Shown here one piece after another: positions 32,921 through 41,244 of a stretch of 60,411 nt of DNA (position 1 is its first letter; every line of letters begins with the position of its first letter). Source of the DNA: Chlamydiota bacterium (GTDB taxonomy: Bacteria; Chlamydiota; Chlamydiia; Chlamydiales; JAAKFQ01); contig JAAKFQ010000004.1 in the NCBI GenBank assembly GCA_011064725.1, positions 1 through 60,411 on the forward strand, given 5' to 3'. The position numbers were made by a program, and so were the translations under genes. The notes beneath the pieces are model-generated. The model saw only the letters and a program-made list of their open reading frames with translations, did no database searches and was not told the DNA's origin.

Positions 32921-34520
32921 AGAAAAGTTGCCTAATTTGAGTTATTTTAAACATGCCAAGAGCATTCATTCTTATACTAAAGTTAGGTAAAGTTTCATCC
33001 TCTAAAAGCTGAATGCCTGAAACATTTTTTAGTTCTAAATTCTTGAAGTTTTGTGCGATAAAAGTGCAAAATGCGCTCAATTCAGGTGCCCTGTGGTAGC
33101 AAGCGTTTTCCTCCATCCATTGTGAAAGAAAACTGTCTAAGGAGATTGATTTTTTAGGAAGCACATATTTCTTTTTGAGTTCAGAAGAAACGTTTTCAAA
33201 TAAATTTCGAACAGAGGTTCTAAATGCTTCCAAGACAAGATCTGCCATAGGTAGTTCAAGGTTTTCTACAACACTTAAATAGGCCGTTACTCTAGGATGC
33301 TCTGAGGTAAAACCTAAGTCGATAAGTGCAGAAATAGGATCTTCAAATGCTAAGCGCACAAAGTCTGACACAGACTCTAGGGGAAATTCCCTAAGAATAT
33401 TCGGTGCGCAAGTAAATCTAATACCAGCTGGACTTTGAATGACCATCTCTGGTTTTAATCCTTCAAACCAATGCGGTGTTGCTTGCTCTGTTTTTAAGAA
33501 TTGAATTAATGCTGTTTCATCTGTAAGACGCTCGCCTTCAATTTTTCCAATAGTTACAATTCCAAGTGCAAAATTTTCGTGCGTTACTTGCGGAAAATAT
33601 TCACATGCTGCTTCAGAAGAAGTGGTAAAAATAATCAAAGGATTTTTAGAGTTAAAGGTGAGTGTTGTACCTTCTTGTTGAATAGTATTATCGCCATCAG
33701 TGATGACTATATCTTCTACAAAATGTGTTTGTAGCTCTGTTCTATAGTCCTCTGAAGTCAATGCAATCACAGAAGGTGCATGCAGTTGAATGAGCTGAGC
33801 TAATCTTTTGAGCTCTCTTTCTTCTCTTCCTAAGCGTTTTAATATCACAAGCAAAAACTTGTGCAATTTAAACACATCAAGTTTGCCTTGCCCTACTAAC
33901 GTTTCTAGAGCTTGGCACCACTTTGTTAAGTTTTCTGAAGGATCTTGTCCATCTAAAAAACTTTTAATAGAAGCTAGAGGAACAGGCAGCTCGAGTGTTT
34001 CGTGCCAAAAGAGCCATTCGGAGGTCGCCTTTAATTCTTGGATAAGTATTTTAAATGCTGCAAAAGGTGTTCCATCTAAATCCGTTAATATTTTACCCAA
34101 TTCTTGTTGTGCTAAGTCAATTTCATCCGCTGTAATTTTTGCGACATACTTGTCTGCCATAAGTATTGCATCAAAGTCCTCTCCTTTGTCGTTTGTTGCT
34201 AGTTGTCCGAAATAAGCTGCAATCACAGTTTTTACCCTATTGATGGTTTCTATTTGAGCAAGAAAATTATTCGCTGTGATCGTGTGCTGGCAAAAGGCTT
34301 GTTCTCTTCCTTGAGTAAAAACATGCACACTTTCAATAAGAAAGTGCATGAATTGCAAAAGATAATATTTTAGAAAAACAAGGGGTTTTTCTTTAAGAGT
34401 TGCACAAGCATAAAATGTTGCTTTGGAAAGATCGGGGACAACTTTTGGTCCTTGAAAGGCTTTGAGAGTTTGTGTTGCATTATTGTAGGTGGTGTATGTT
34501 GCTTGTGTTGCTACGGGCAT
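32898..34520 (-). CDS. Unrecognised 540-aa protein
   Basis: No family recognised. The ATG at 34520 follows GTGAGGAAAAAT; a longer start at GTG 34532 would put the ribosome site inside the coding region. The protein is mostly helical in composition. One moderately hydrophobic stretch (LVFLKYYLLQFMHFLIES) lies at about 50-68; the rest is soluble-looking. LVFLKYY and repeated acidic/Leu-rich helices give no domain call. No signal peptide. It stands alone between pgeF and the glycan locus, facing pgeF with overlapping 3' ends. Possibly a chlamydia-specific protein or type III effector; this is a guess from the lack of recognisable relatives. Confidence 0.75.
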   Translation of the reverse strand: MPVATQATYTTYNNATQTLKAFQGPKVVPDLSKATFYACATLKEKPLVFLKYYLLQFMHFLIESVHVFTQGREQAFCQHTITANNFLAQIETINRVKTVIAAYFGQLATNDKGEDFDAILMADKYVAKITADEIDLAQQELGKILTDLDGTPFAAFKILIQELKATSEWLFWHETLELPVPLASIKSFLDGQDPSENLTKWCQALETLVGQGKLDVFKLHKFLLVILKRLGREERELKRLAQLIQLHAPSVIALTSEDYRTELQTHFVEDIVITDGDNTIQQEGTTLTFNSKNPLIIFTTSSEAACEYFPQVTHENFALGIVTIGKIEGERLTDETALIQFLKTEQATPHWFEGLKPEMVIQSPAGIRFTCAPNILREFPLESVSDFVRLAFEDPISALIDLGFTSEHPRVTAYLSVVENLELPMADLVLEAFRTSVRNLFENVSSELKKKYVLPKKSISLDSFLSQWMEENACYHRAPELSAFCTFIAQNFKNLELKNVSGIQLLEDETLPNFSIRMNALGMFKITQIRQLFSKLQPKH

Positions 34521-34717
34521 ATTTTTCCTCACTTTTGTCTGTCAATGTTAAAATTTACCCCCTATTTAAAACAAGAAAAACCCCATTCTTTTTTTTGGAT
34601 GGATAAATTTTTCAAAAACCCTTCATTTTACCATTGATATGAAACCAACCCAGAAAACAATGGACATTTCTTAAACCTGTAGCTATATTGAGGAAATTGT
34701 TAAAACGATGAGCATTT

Positions 34718-35818
34718 ATGGTACGCTTAGCCTTGATTACTGATCAGAATATTTATGGAGGGGGAGAGTCTAACCTTTTTTATCTAGCTAAAGAATTTTC
34801 TAACTGCCGAAATCTAGGAGTTGAGGTTGAAGTCTTTACCCCAGATGAACATCTTCACGATCTACTGAGAAAGGAAAACATAAAAACACATCTTTTCTCC
34901 AAATTCTGGATGCGTTCATGGATAAAAGGATTTCCAATTCCTTTCTATTCTCCTAAGATTTTGCGTTTCCTAAAACATTTCGATTTGGTACACGCGTATT
35001 CTGTTACAGCTTTACCTCTTTTGTTTTATCTACGGCGGCCTCTTGTTTGGACCTCGCATGGTTTTTGGGAGCGTCCATACGGACTTAGAGGCAAATTTAT
35101 CAATTTTTTTACAAACCACATTATAGGTATTTCTCAAGAAGCAATGAACAAGTTTAGTTTTCCTTTAGAAAAAACATCCTATATCCCAAATGGGATTGTC
35201 ATTGATAATAGATCCCTTAAACCCTTTCCCATCTTAACTCAACACAATCACCTTACAATTTCTTGTATTGGACGTATGCAGCATATCAAAGGACAAGATG
35301 TATTACTTGAGTCACTCCCTATTGTATTACAAAATTTTCCAGACAAAAATATTACCGTTAATTTTATTGGAGGTGCAAATCCCGTAAATCGAAATGACAA
35401 AATATACTTTAACAAAGTCGTCGAAAAAGGCAGAGAACTCAACAAACAACACAAAAGGCTTAATATACAGTTCCATGCATTTCAAGAAGATATTGTTCCG
35501 TTTATTGATGCATCTGACTTAATTGTATCTCCTTCTCGTTACGAATCTTTTGGGATGGTTCCATTAGAAGCTCTATCGAGAGGACGGCCTGTTGTTGTTC
35601 CTGACATTGGAGGGCCAAAAGAAATATTCGTAAGTAAGAGCTATTCTGAGCGTTTTGTGCCAAATTCTTCTATTAGTCTTGCTCAAGCAATGTGTAAATG
35701 GTTGAATGCATTAGATACATTTGATCTTGAAAAAGCGTTGAGTCGTGCGCATCAATTTTCCGTAAAAAAACAAGCTGAGGCTCTTGCAATTGTTTATAAA
35801 AAAATTAGAAGGGAATGA
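34718..35818 (+). CDS. Glycosyltransferase family 4 (locus gene 1)
   Basis: 366-residue GT-B-fold glycosyltransferase. The N-terminal acceptor domain begins LALITDQNIYGGGESNLFYL, with the Gly-rich loop. The C-terminal donor domain has SCIGRMQHIKGQDVLLESLP and the EX7E-type motif SPSRYESFGMVPLEALSRGR followed by PVVVPDIGGPKEI. Expected to add a sugar from a nucleotide donor to a lipid-linked glycan on the cytoplasmic side of the inner membrane. First gene of the surface glycan locus; the stop overlaps the next start by 4 bp. Confidence 0.85.
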   Translation: MVRLALITDQNIYGGGESNLFYLAKEFSNCRNLGVEVEVFTPDEHLHDLLRKENIKTHLFSKFWMRSWIKGFPIPFYSPKILRFLKHFDLVHAYSVTALPLLFYLRRPLVWTSHGFWERPYGLRGKFINFFTNHIIGISQEAMNKFSFPLEKTSYIPNGIVIDNRSLKPFPILTQHNHLTISCIGRMQHIKGQDVLLESLPIVLQNFPDKNITVNFIGGANPVNRNDKIYFNKVVEKGRELNKQHKRLNIQFHAFQEDIVPFIDASDLIVSPSRYESFGMVPLEALSRGRPVVVPDIGGPKEIFVSKSYSERFVPNSSISLAQAMCKWLNALDTFDLEKALSRAHQFSVKKQAEALAIVYKKIRRE

Positions 35819-37053
35819 TGCCTAAGTTATCCGTTCTTGCCGTCACACCTTTTTTCCCTTTTCCAGAGTACAAAGATGGCATAAGAAAAATACTTGCAAA
35901 TCTTCTAAAAACCAATGATTACTATACCATGGATGTGCTCTGTCTTAATGATGAAGAAGATATTGCATACGCACATATTCATTCGAAAAATTGGGAACAC
36001 GCAAACATTGATACTATACGATTCCAACAAGGAAGATTGCAAAAAAAAATAAAAATGCTGCGTTGGCTTTTTTCAATATATCCTTGGCAGGCCTACCGTT
36101 ATCAATCCCTTTTCCCAACAATAGCCAAAAACATCATGGAGCGAGAATCTAAATATGACATCATTCATATTTTCACACCCTCCTTTATCCCATTGTTGCG
36201 CTATCTTCCAGAAGACATCCATAAGAAGGTCATTTTTTCTTCAATTGATTCTTTTTCCCTTCTTTTTTCTCGTAGACTTGGTCTTGAGAAAGCAACCTCT
36301 ATAAGAGAAAAAATAAAGCAGTTGGCTTACAAGATTGAGCTGAAAAAAATTGAAAAGTTAGAGAAAGAAACTTTTCATCAACCACTCTGCACATTATTTG
36401 TCTCTCCTACCGACACTCAACACGTACAGAGATCTAACCCCAAAGCCAAGTTAAAAACCATTCCAAATGGGGTCGACATTTCATATTTCCTAAGACCTAA
36501 AAACAAACAGAGAAAACCAAAAAATCTTCTGTTTGTCGGCAATTTTGGGTATGCTCCAAATCTCGATGCAATTTCTTTTCTTTGTCATGAGGTGATGCCG
36601 ATTCTTTATAAAAAAGATCCATCTATTCATTTGACAATTATTGGCATAGGCTTAGAAAAGCATCACTTTACCCCGCAACCAAATGTAACAATATTAGGCT
36701 TTGTAGAAGATTTGCGTCCTTATTATCACGAAAGTGCGCTATTTGTATGTCCCTTAAGATTTGGATCCGGTATTAAAAACAAAGTTCTAGAAGCGATGGT
36801 AGCTTCGTTACCCGTCATTGGTTTTTCATGCGCCTTTGAGGGAATCTGTGGAAATAATCACGAACATTTTATTTGCACTGATAACTGTGATGCTACATCA
36901 TATTCACAATGCATTATTGAAGCTTTGGATATCCCTCAAAAAATGGAAAAAATGGGATTAAAATCACATCATCTTATAAATGAAAAGTATTCTTGGGATG
37001 AAGTTCAAAAACAATACTCTGATGTCTATAATGTTTCGAAAGGAATAGCATGA
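35815..37053 (+). CDS. Glycosyltransferase family 4 (locus gene 2)
   Basis: 412 residues starting ATGATG at 35815/35818. N-domain LSVLAVTPFFPFPEYKDGIR; C-domain NLLFVGNFGYAPNLDAISFL, LTIIGIGLEKHHF, and SALFVCPLRFGSGIKNKVLE followed by AMVASLPVIG, a typical GT4 donor site (related to WsaF/WcaI-type sequences). The C-terminal EKYSWDEVQKQYSDVYN ending is shared in pattern with the gene remnant at 39800-39990. It overlaps the csaB remnant by 4 bp (ATGA). Confidence 0.85.
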   Translation: MMPKLSVLAVTPFFPFPEYKDGIRKILANLLKTNDYYTMDVLCLNDEEDIAYAHIHSKNWEHANIDTIRFQQGRLQKKIKMLRWLFSIYPWQAYRYQSLFPTIAKNIMERESKYDIIHIFTPSFIPLLRYLPEDIHKKVIFSSIDSFSLLFSRRLGLEKATSIREKIKQLAYKIELKKIEKLEKETFHQPLCTLFVSPTDTQHVQRSNPKAKLKTIPNGVDISYFLRPKNKQRKPKNLLFVGNFGYAPNLDAISFLCHEVMPILYKKDPSIHLTIIGIGLEKHHFTPQPNVTILGFVEDLRPYYHESALFVCPLRFGSGIKNKVLEAMVASLPVIGFSCAFEGICGNNHEHFICTDNCDATSYSQCIIEALDIPQKMEKMGLKSHHLINEKYSWDEVQKQYSDVYNVSKGIA

Positions 37054-37199
37054 AAAACAAAAAGTCTAAAATCTTACTTTCTGGCTGGTTTGGTGAACAT
37101 AATGTTGGAGATGAGCTTATCTTAGACTCGGTCTATAAAGATCTGTCGAATCTTAAATACCAATCGATCACTCTATATGTTCCAAATCCAAAAAAATAA
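37050..37199 (+). pseudogene. N-terminal remnant of a polysaccharide pyruvyl transferase (CsaB-like) gene
   Basis: ATG 37050 overlaps the preceding stop as ATGA, the normal coupling of an operon gene. It reads KSKILLSGWFGEHNVGDELI, a near-perfect pyruvyl-transferase N-terminus (family: SG.FG..N.GDE.IL). The frame stops after 49 codons at 37197-37199, whereas the family has about 300-400. The flippase start follows immediately, so the remaining about 300 codons were deleted rather than shifted out of frame. The short peptide might still be translated for coupling. No function as an enzyme is possible. Confidence 0.7.
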
Positions 37200-38498
37200 G
37201 TGTTAAATGTGAATATCCAAAAAATAGAAGAAAAAACAAGTTTTCTAGCGAGTTTCAAAATTATCCTAGTTAATAGAGTGTGGATTAGAATTTTGGATTT
37301 TGCTTGCTCAACTTATCTGGTAGCAAAATTACTTCCAGAAAAAGATTTTGGAATATTTAGTTATGTGATTTCTTGTTTTTTTATATGTTATCAACTGATG
37401 TCACTGGGTATTAGCACAACTTATGCTAAATTTTTCCACGAAAATAACGGCTCGTCCAGATTTTTTTTAAATTTTTTCCTTTTCCGTTTTGTAACAGGAT
37501 TCTTTTTTTCTATATTATTTTGGATTAGCTTTGGGTTATTGCACAATTCCTTTTATCTATATTTTATTGTGATGTTTAATCTATTAGGCGCTATACTAAC
37601 AGATTTTTTTGTTCAACATTACCAAATCCAAGAACGTTTCAAAATAAGCGTCCAAATTTCTAGTGCTTGCCAATACGTTAGATGTACTTGTTTTATTTTG
37701 TGTTTTGCAAATGGCTGGTTTACAATAGAGGCTCTGCTTTGGGGATACTTTATAGGGTACACCTTCACAGCACTTGTGCTTGTTATAAAAATAGTTCCCA
37801 AAGAATTTATTAATTATAGAAAAACAACAGATTTAAAACTGTTGTTTTCAAAACTACAAATGACCAAATACATTAAATATGGAGTTTGGCTTACGTTATC
37901 GAGTCTTTTAGTTGTGATTATCCTTTATCTTGATGGAATTATGCTTTTTCATATGCAAGGACCTGTAGTAAGTGCTGCATATGCACTTGCTTTTCGTTTT
38001 GTAGAACCTATTCTTTTACTCAGTGACGCAATGAGCAAAGTGTTTATGCCTAGACTTTTTAAAGAAAATACCATCGAAAACATTAAAGAGTATTTAAGCA
38101 AATTAAATCGTTATTTAATGCCTGTTGCTATATTAATCACAATTGTCGGATTGATCATAATTGATCCAATTTTTGAATATTTCTTTCATAATCAGTATGT
38201 ACTGACTCCAAATATTATTAAGGTACTCATTCCTACGGTATCAATAAGTATTTATTCTATTCCACATAGTCTGATACTTTACCAAATTGAAAAACCTCAC
38301 CTATTCACTATTAGCCACGGTTTTCAATTGTTTGGAATTATTATTCTCAATTTTTGGATGATTCCTAAATATGGTGCAATGGGGGCCGCATGGAATACAT
38401 TGTTTATAAAATTGATAATCGTCACTTTTTATTTCACATATATTCGCAAATATATAAGTAAGCAAGATGCAAAACGCAATCAGGTTGAAAGCTTTTAA
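37200..38498 (+). CDS. Oligosaccharide flippase (Wzx/RfbX-like)
   Basis: 432-residue polytopic membrane protein with about 12-14 hydrophobic helices. Start GTG 37200 (or GTG 37209). N-terminal FKIILVNRVWIRILDFACST, KLLPEKDFGIFSYVISCFF and later GAMGAAWNTLFIKLIIVTFY match the PST/Wzx flippase family in spacing. It would flip the lipid-linked repeat unit made by the neighbouring glycosyltransferases. Base composition is visibly more AT-rich than flanking housekeeping genes, consistent with an accessory locus. Confidence 0.8.
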   Translation: MLNVNIQKIEEKTSFLASFKIILVNRVWIRILDFACSTYLVAKLLPEKDFGIFSYVISCFFICYQLMSLGISTTYAKFFHENNGSSRFFLNFFLFRFVTGFFFSILFWISFGLLHNSFYLYFIVMFNLLGAILTDFFVQHYQIQERFKISVQISSACQYVRCTCFILCFANGWFTIEALLWGYFIGYTFTALVLVIKIVPKEFINYRKTTDLKLLFSKLQMTKYIKYGVWLTLSSLLVVIILYLDGIMLFHMQGPVVSAAYALAFRFVEPILLLSDAMSKVFMPRLFKENTIENIKEYLSKLNRYLMPVAILITIVGLIIIDPIFEYFFHNQYVLTPNIIKVLIPTVSISIYSIPHSLILYQIEKPHLFTISHGFQLFGIIILNFWMIPKYGAMGAAWNTLFIKLIIVTFYFTYIRKYISKQDAKRNQVESF

Positions 38499-38944
38499 TA
38501 GATGTTTAAGTAACGAATTCTATCGAGGATAGAATGCAAAAATAACAATGAAGTGAAAACTCACAAGGAAGATAAGAAAGGTTCCACCAGTAAATTATTT
38601 TCTATAGCATTTGAGCATCAGTAATTGGTCGACTCTGAAATATTCATTTTTTCAATCTAAGCAAATATCTGTTGAATAATAATATTCATTTTTCAGATTC
38701 TCTACATAATTTTTTGCAAGACGCACTACAAATGAAAAGAGAGCATTTTGAATATTCTCAAGATCATCTTGGTTCGATATGACCTCAGGAAAAGCATATT
38801 CTGAAAATGCTGTCTCCAAATCAGAAGTAATAGATACATTGATAAAATTAAGTTGCAAGATTAAAGAAAAGAAATGTTGTTCAATAAATCAAGTATTTGG
38901 TAGCGTGTCTCATGTAAAACATATAAATAAGATGGGAGATTAGG
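38499..38944. other. Intergenic stretch with hairpin and weak minus-strand frame
   Basis: 446 bp between flippase and methyltransferase. A perfect 8-bp hairpin (ATTCTATC/GATAGAAT, 38517-38535) lies shortly after the flippase stop but lacks a T-run. A minus-strand frame at 38652-38858 could encode 68 residues, but it has only a TTG start and no ribosome site; it may be a remnant of a former gene. No other feature seen. Confidence 0.4.
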
Positions 38945-39655
38945 ATGAAAATATGGTCAGCGCTTGTTCGTTCGTGTTCATTTAAAAATATGCGTTTGGG
39001 AAATCCAGATTTAAAAGAATATACGGCTTCTGATTATACAGATCACATAAGACACTTTCATAAATTGTTCAAACAAAAAAAAATCTCCACGTTTTTAGAA
39101 TTTGGATTGGGAAAAGGTACTGAATACTTTTTGCAACATTGTGATCATGTCATTTCTGTTGAACTTTTGTGTTCCGATGATCGTAGCTGGTTTGAATATT
39201 GTCAAAAAAAACTCATCAATTATCCTCATTGGAAAGGTGTCTTTGTACAGGGATCTGATGTCATTGCACAAGCAGATCGACTTGCTCTTGAAGAAATCGA
39301 TCCATCGTCAAAAGTTTCGTACTTAGATGAATTAAGATTGACCTGTGATAAAATTTTAGCTCAATTTTCTTTGGATGATCTTGAGCTTGTTTTTATTGAT
39401 CCAGGCATCCACTTGCGTGGTGATCTGGTCAATATTATGTTGAAAAAAAATATTCCTATCATTGCTGCGCATGATACCAAAGTATCGGAGAAGGTTTATG
39501 GATGGAATAGAATTATTGTTCCAAGTGATTATCAAGCTTTTAAGTTTGTAAAAGGATTAGGACTGACATTATGGGTAAGAAAAGATCGTCTTGACGTCAT
39601 CCAGCTTTTACAAAAAACAAACTGTAAGCCTTGCCATGTTAGAAAAAGGCATTAA
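38945..39655 (+). CDS. Methyltransferase-like protein of the glycan locus
   Basis: 236 residues, ATG at 38945 after GGGAGATTAGG. KISTFLEFGLGKGTEYFL (motif-I-like), HVISVELLCSDDR (acidic end of strand 2) and LELVFIDPGIHLRGDLVNIM then PIIAAHDTK follow the order of a class I SAM-dependent methyltransferase or a related Rossmann protein of the Methyltransf_24 type. The canonical GxGxG is replaced by GLGKG. C-terminal CKPCHVRKRH is Cys/basic-rich. Its place among glycosyltransferases suggests glycan modification; this is inference. Confidence 0.55.
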   Translation: MKIWSALVRSCSFKNMRLGNPDLKEYTASDYTDHIRHFHKLFKQKKISTFLEFGLGKGTEYFLQHCDHVISVELLCSDDRSWFEYCQKKLINYPHWKGVFVQGSDVIAQADRLALEEIDPSSKVSYLDELRLTCDKILAQFSLDDLELVFIDPGIHLRGDLVNIMLKKNIPIIAAHDTKVSEKVYGWNRIIVPSDYQAFKFVKGLGLTLWVRKDRLDVIQLLQKTNCKPCHVRKRH

Positions 39656-39799
39656 ATAAAATAAGCCTATTATCAAGATACGATGTGTCTTGTAGATCTC
39701 TTTAGGAACATGTCTTGTACTCAAGTTATCTTTATTTAAAGTATTCCGTTTTTGTATCACTACCTTTCTTACAATAAAGTGTATTACTCTAAACCTAAA

Positions 39800-39990
39800 A
39801 AAACACTTCATCCATGTGAAAGGGTTTGATCCTGAAACCTGGACAGAAGAAATAGGACAAGCATTGACAATGAAAGAAAGAAAAGGCGCAAATAGGCGAA
39901 GAAGTGAAGAAATTGATTGAAAAAAACCATTCTTGGGATGTATTCTTTGGGCAATATGGAATGATTTATGAAAGTATTGCAAATCAATGA
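39800..39990 (+). pseudogene. C-terminal remnant of a glycosyltransferase gene, frameshifted
   Basis: Two frames together read like a GT4 C-terminus: VKGFDPETWTEEIGQALTMK (39815 onward, closing at a stop near 39918) and, in another frame from about 39882, EEVKKLIEKNHSWDVFFGQ ending at the stop 39988-39990. The pattern xHSWDxxxxQYxxxY matches the end of the glycosyltransferase at 35815 (EKYSWDEVQKQYSDVY). Its 3' end overlaps the start of the next glycosyltransferase by 23 bp, as an intact operon gene would. The upstream part of the gene is no longer recognisable in 39656-39800. Confidence 0.55.
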
Positions 39991-41080
39991 TAGTTTAATT
40001 GGAGGGGGCGCAGAGGTCGTTTTCCGCTACACATCGGAGCTTTTGAAAAAAGCGGGATATGATGTGAAAAGCTTTTATCATTCCAAGTTTTTGATCCATT
40101 CCATTGGGTATATTTATTCATTTAAGTCGTGTTTTCGACTGAAAAAGGTTATTGAAGACTTCCAACCCGATGTCATCCATTTCCATAATTTTCATCATCT
40201 GCTCTCTCCTTCTGTTTTGTATGCGATCAAAAAGCTTAAAAAGCGTCTAGGATTTAAAGTTTTTATGACAGTGCATGATTATCACCTTATTTGCACAAAT
40301 AATGGATGTATTCATTGGAAAAAAGCTGAGCCTATCAATTGTGAAAGCTGCCAAGGTAAGAAATTTTACAAAGGATTATTTTACAAATGTGATCATCGAG
40401 GAATTCTTTTTAGCTTTATGAAGTTTTTACAACATTTTATTGCTTATAATTTTTTTAAGCTTCAAAACGTTATTGATACATTTATTTGTCCTTCGAATTT
40501 TTTGAAAAACAAATTGGAGATCAGTTTGCCGCAGAACAAATTGCATGTATTAAACAACCCAGCTTTTGGTCTTGCTCATAATTTGGATGAGATTACAGCA
40601 GCTGCCAAAGTGATCCAACAAAAATATGAAAGTGTGTTTTTAGGGCGTATCTCTATTGAAAAAGGGTTGCATCGTTTCTTAGAGGAAACCTATTCAAAAG
40701 AAAAATTTGGAAATGTTGCCATCATTGGGGATGGGCCCAAAAAATATAAAAAAATGCTAGAAGGCATTGTCCAAAAACGTCACTTAGAAAAAAATGTCTT
40801 TTTTCTAGGTCCTAAGGATCATTTAGAGGCTTTGAGCTATTTATACAATGCTAAAAGACTCATCTTTCCCTCCATTTGGTATGAAAATTGTCCTTTAACC
40901 ATTTTGGAAGCCATCTACTTAAAAAAAGAGATTTTTCATTATGGAATTGGAGCCGCTGATGAAATTTCAAGTTTGGATAGAAAAGAGATTTCTGAAGAAA
41001 AGTATCTAGAAGGACTTTTAAAACTCTATCCACAAGAAGTAAAACAAAAAGCAAAAGTTTGCTTAGAAAAGACATCTTAA
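39968..41080 (+). CDS. Glycosyltransferase family 4 (locus gene 3)
   Basis: 370 residues starting MKVLQINDSLIGGGAEVVFR. The acceptor domain includes DVIHFHNFHHLLSPSVLYAI and MTVHDYHLICTNNGCIHWKK, with a Cys pair (NCESCQG) and YKCDHRG, as in a known GT4 subgroup that carries a Cys-rich insertion after TVHDY. The donor domain shows SVFLGRISIEKGLHRFLEE and LIFPSIWYENCPLTILEAIY. The stop codon TAA (41078-41080) is formed at the edge of a MITE-like element, so the gene's native C-terminus may have been altered by the insertion. Confidence 0.82.
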   Translation: MKVLQINDSLIGGGAEVVFRYTSELLKKAGYDVKSFYHSKFLIHSIGYIYSFKSCFRLKKVIEDFQPDVIHFHNFHHLLSPSVLYAIKKLKKRLGFKVFMTVHDYHLICTNNGCIHWKKAEPINCESCQGKKFYKGLFYKCDHRGILFSFMKFLQHFIAYNFFKLQNVIDTFICPSNFLKNKLEISLPQNKLHVLNNPAFGLAHNLDEITAAAKVIQQKYESVFLGRISIEKGLHRFLEETYSKEKFGNVAIIGDGPKKYKKMLEGIVQKRHLEKNVFFLGPKDHLEALSYLYNAKRLIFPSIWYENCPLTILEAIYLKKEIFHYGIGAADEISSLDRKEISEEKYLEGLLKLYPQEVKQKAKVCLEKTS

Positions 41081-41241
41081 CTGACCTTACGCGATAGATT
41101 CAACCCATGGAAAGGCTGCAAAAGGCAATCTACTACGTCTTACTCTTCACTCAACTCTATTGGAGTTGAGTTTCTTGCGCTACCTTGTATCTTGCCTTTT
41201 TCGCTCTTCCCCTAAATTGTATCTATCGCGTAACATCAGTT
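41079..41241. mobile_element. MITE-like inverted-repeat element, copy 2 (163 bp)
   Basis: Ends AACTGACCTTACGCGATAGA... and ...TCTATCGCGTAACATCAGTT are inverted repeats over about 25 bp with two or three mismatches, each bordered by TTAA. Interior, left to right: AAGGCTGCAAAAGGCAATC, the strong central hairpin ACTCAACTC-TATTG-GAGTTGAGT (about 41145-41170), then CCTTGTATCTTGCC...TTCGCTCTTCCCC. The order and total length match copy 1. It fills the whole gap between a glycosyltransferase and the ligase-like gene. Confidence 0.82.
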
Positions 41242-41244
41242 AAT

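Noticed and set aside
38517-38535. Perfect 8-bp hairpin after the flippase as a terminator
   Set aside because: No T-run follows on either strand; kept only as a note.
38652-38858. 68-aa minus-strand frame
   Set aside because: Only a TTG start, no ribosome site, no recognised similarity; mentioned within the intergenic entry instead of being called a gene.
39608-39982. 124-aa minus-strand frame opposite the glycosyltransferase remnant
   Set aside because: The plus strand explains this region as a decayed glycosyltransferase; the minus frame looks like its shadow.
41185-41244. Twenty-residue N-terminal extension of the ligase-like protein
   Set aside because: These codons are the right half of MITE-like copy 2; ATG 41245 begins the conserved protein.
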